64,000 bases of DNA from Enhygromyxa salina (GTDB lineage: Bacteria > Myxococcota_A > Polyangia > Nannocystales > Nannocystaceae). The stretch is taken from contig NZ_JMCC02000010.1 in assembly GCF_000737335.2 (NCBI RefSeq), forward strand, positions 107,923-171,922. The letters run 5' to 3'. Made by a program: the position numbers and the translations under genes. The notes under the pieces were generated by a model. It was not told where the DNA came from and ran no database searches. It saw only the letters and a program-made list of their open reading frames with translations. Positions 63,764 through 64,000 of the stretch are shown here, one piece after another. The number at the start of each line of letters is the position of its first letter. Positions within the stretch are counted from its first letter, which is position 1.

Positions 63764-64000
63764 CAGCCCGTGGTGCTGCGCGAGGAGGGACTGACCGGGA
63801 CCGGAGAGCCGGACTGGGAGTCTCTGTCGTCGACCAGTTCGGGCAAGGCTCGATCGGGCTTCCAGCCACGTTCGAGTCACAACTTCGCACCCAATTTCGA
63901 GTACAGAAGGCCAACAATCCAGGCGATCCACCGCCCGACTCGCAGCTCAACCCCGCCGAACCAATACACGACGACGGGATGGCTCGCGCGACCCCGCCGT
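63764..64000. other. Terminal segment, open frames run off the edge
   Basis: 237 bp at the right edge. A plus-strand frame from GTG near 63770 has no stop to the edge, and a second plus frame is open too. Neither looks convincingly protein-like, and no family is recognised. A gene may continue beyond the window. Confidence 0.4.

Overview
The window is high-GC, densely coded DNA that reads as a chromosome segment of a myxobacterium of the Nannocystaceae type (Nannocystis, Enhygromyxa, Plesiocystis relatives). The evidence is several lipoproteins with long Gly-Asp linkers behind the lipobox, two secreted DUF2330 proteins ending in a MYXO-CTERM-like tail (Cys-rich spacer, hydrophobic helix, Arg cluster), Cys-rich surface lipoproteins, and RCC1 and FG-GAP surface proteins. 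No tRNA, rRNA, CRISPR array or intact insertion sequence was seen.

Layout. 1-1510: an unknown gene cut by the left edge and a DUF4258 toxin / MqsA-like antitoxin pair. 1611-10570: a minus-strand glycogen block (glgP, a PaaI-type thioesterase, glgB, glgX, malQ), the last three joined by 4-bp ATGA overlaps. 10813-12105: a GD-linker lipoprotein. 12211-15669: a translationally coupled operon of two radical SAM enzymes, a methyltransferase and a P-loop NTPase. 15728-17044: an AarF/UbiB-type kinase. 17049-22000: an orphan T6SS VgrG followed by a large protein with a transglutaminase-like segment, probably its effector. 22077-23671: PAS-STAS stressosome-like signalling. 23845-30905: FG-GAP lipoprotein, small HTH regulator, DUF2330 protein, YaeQ, SixA and CPBP protease. 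30980-38799: SpoIID, ferritin-like protein, a signal-peptide/TM protein, RCC1 lipoprotein, membrane spermidine-synthase-like protein. 38864-40585: GT-C-like membrane protein. 40723-45594: a three-gene unit (OmpA/peptidoglycan-binding protein, GIDE-like membrane protein, large unknown protein with C-terminal membrane helices), the best candidate here for an undescribed envelope or antagonism system. 45599-49793: 3-hydroxyacyl-CoA dehydrogenase, small membrane and lipoproteins, alpha/beta hydrolase. 50280-53394: tandem Cys-rich lipoprotein paralogues. 53518-57228: EEP-family hydrolase, unknown protein, rpsU, divergent folE, LON-domain protein. 57235-57900: a composite tandem-repeat array. 57909-63763: secreted protein, second DUF2330 protein and two unknown proteins.

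Main themes are storage polysaccharide turnover (glycogen phosphorolysis, debranching, branching, glucan transfer), a heavy investment in exported surface proteins, and probable interbacterial antagonism modules (VgrG with effector; OmpA/GIDE unit). Starts are often GTG and were chosen by Shine-Dalgarno spacing, signal peptides and neighbour overlaps. All functional calls are from reading motifs; no database search was run.
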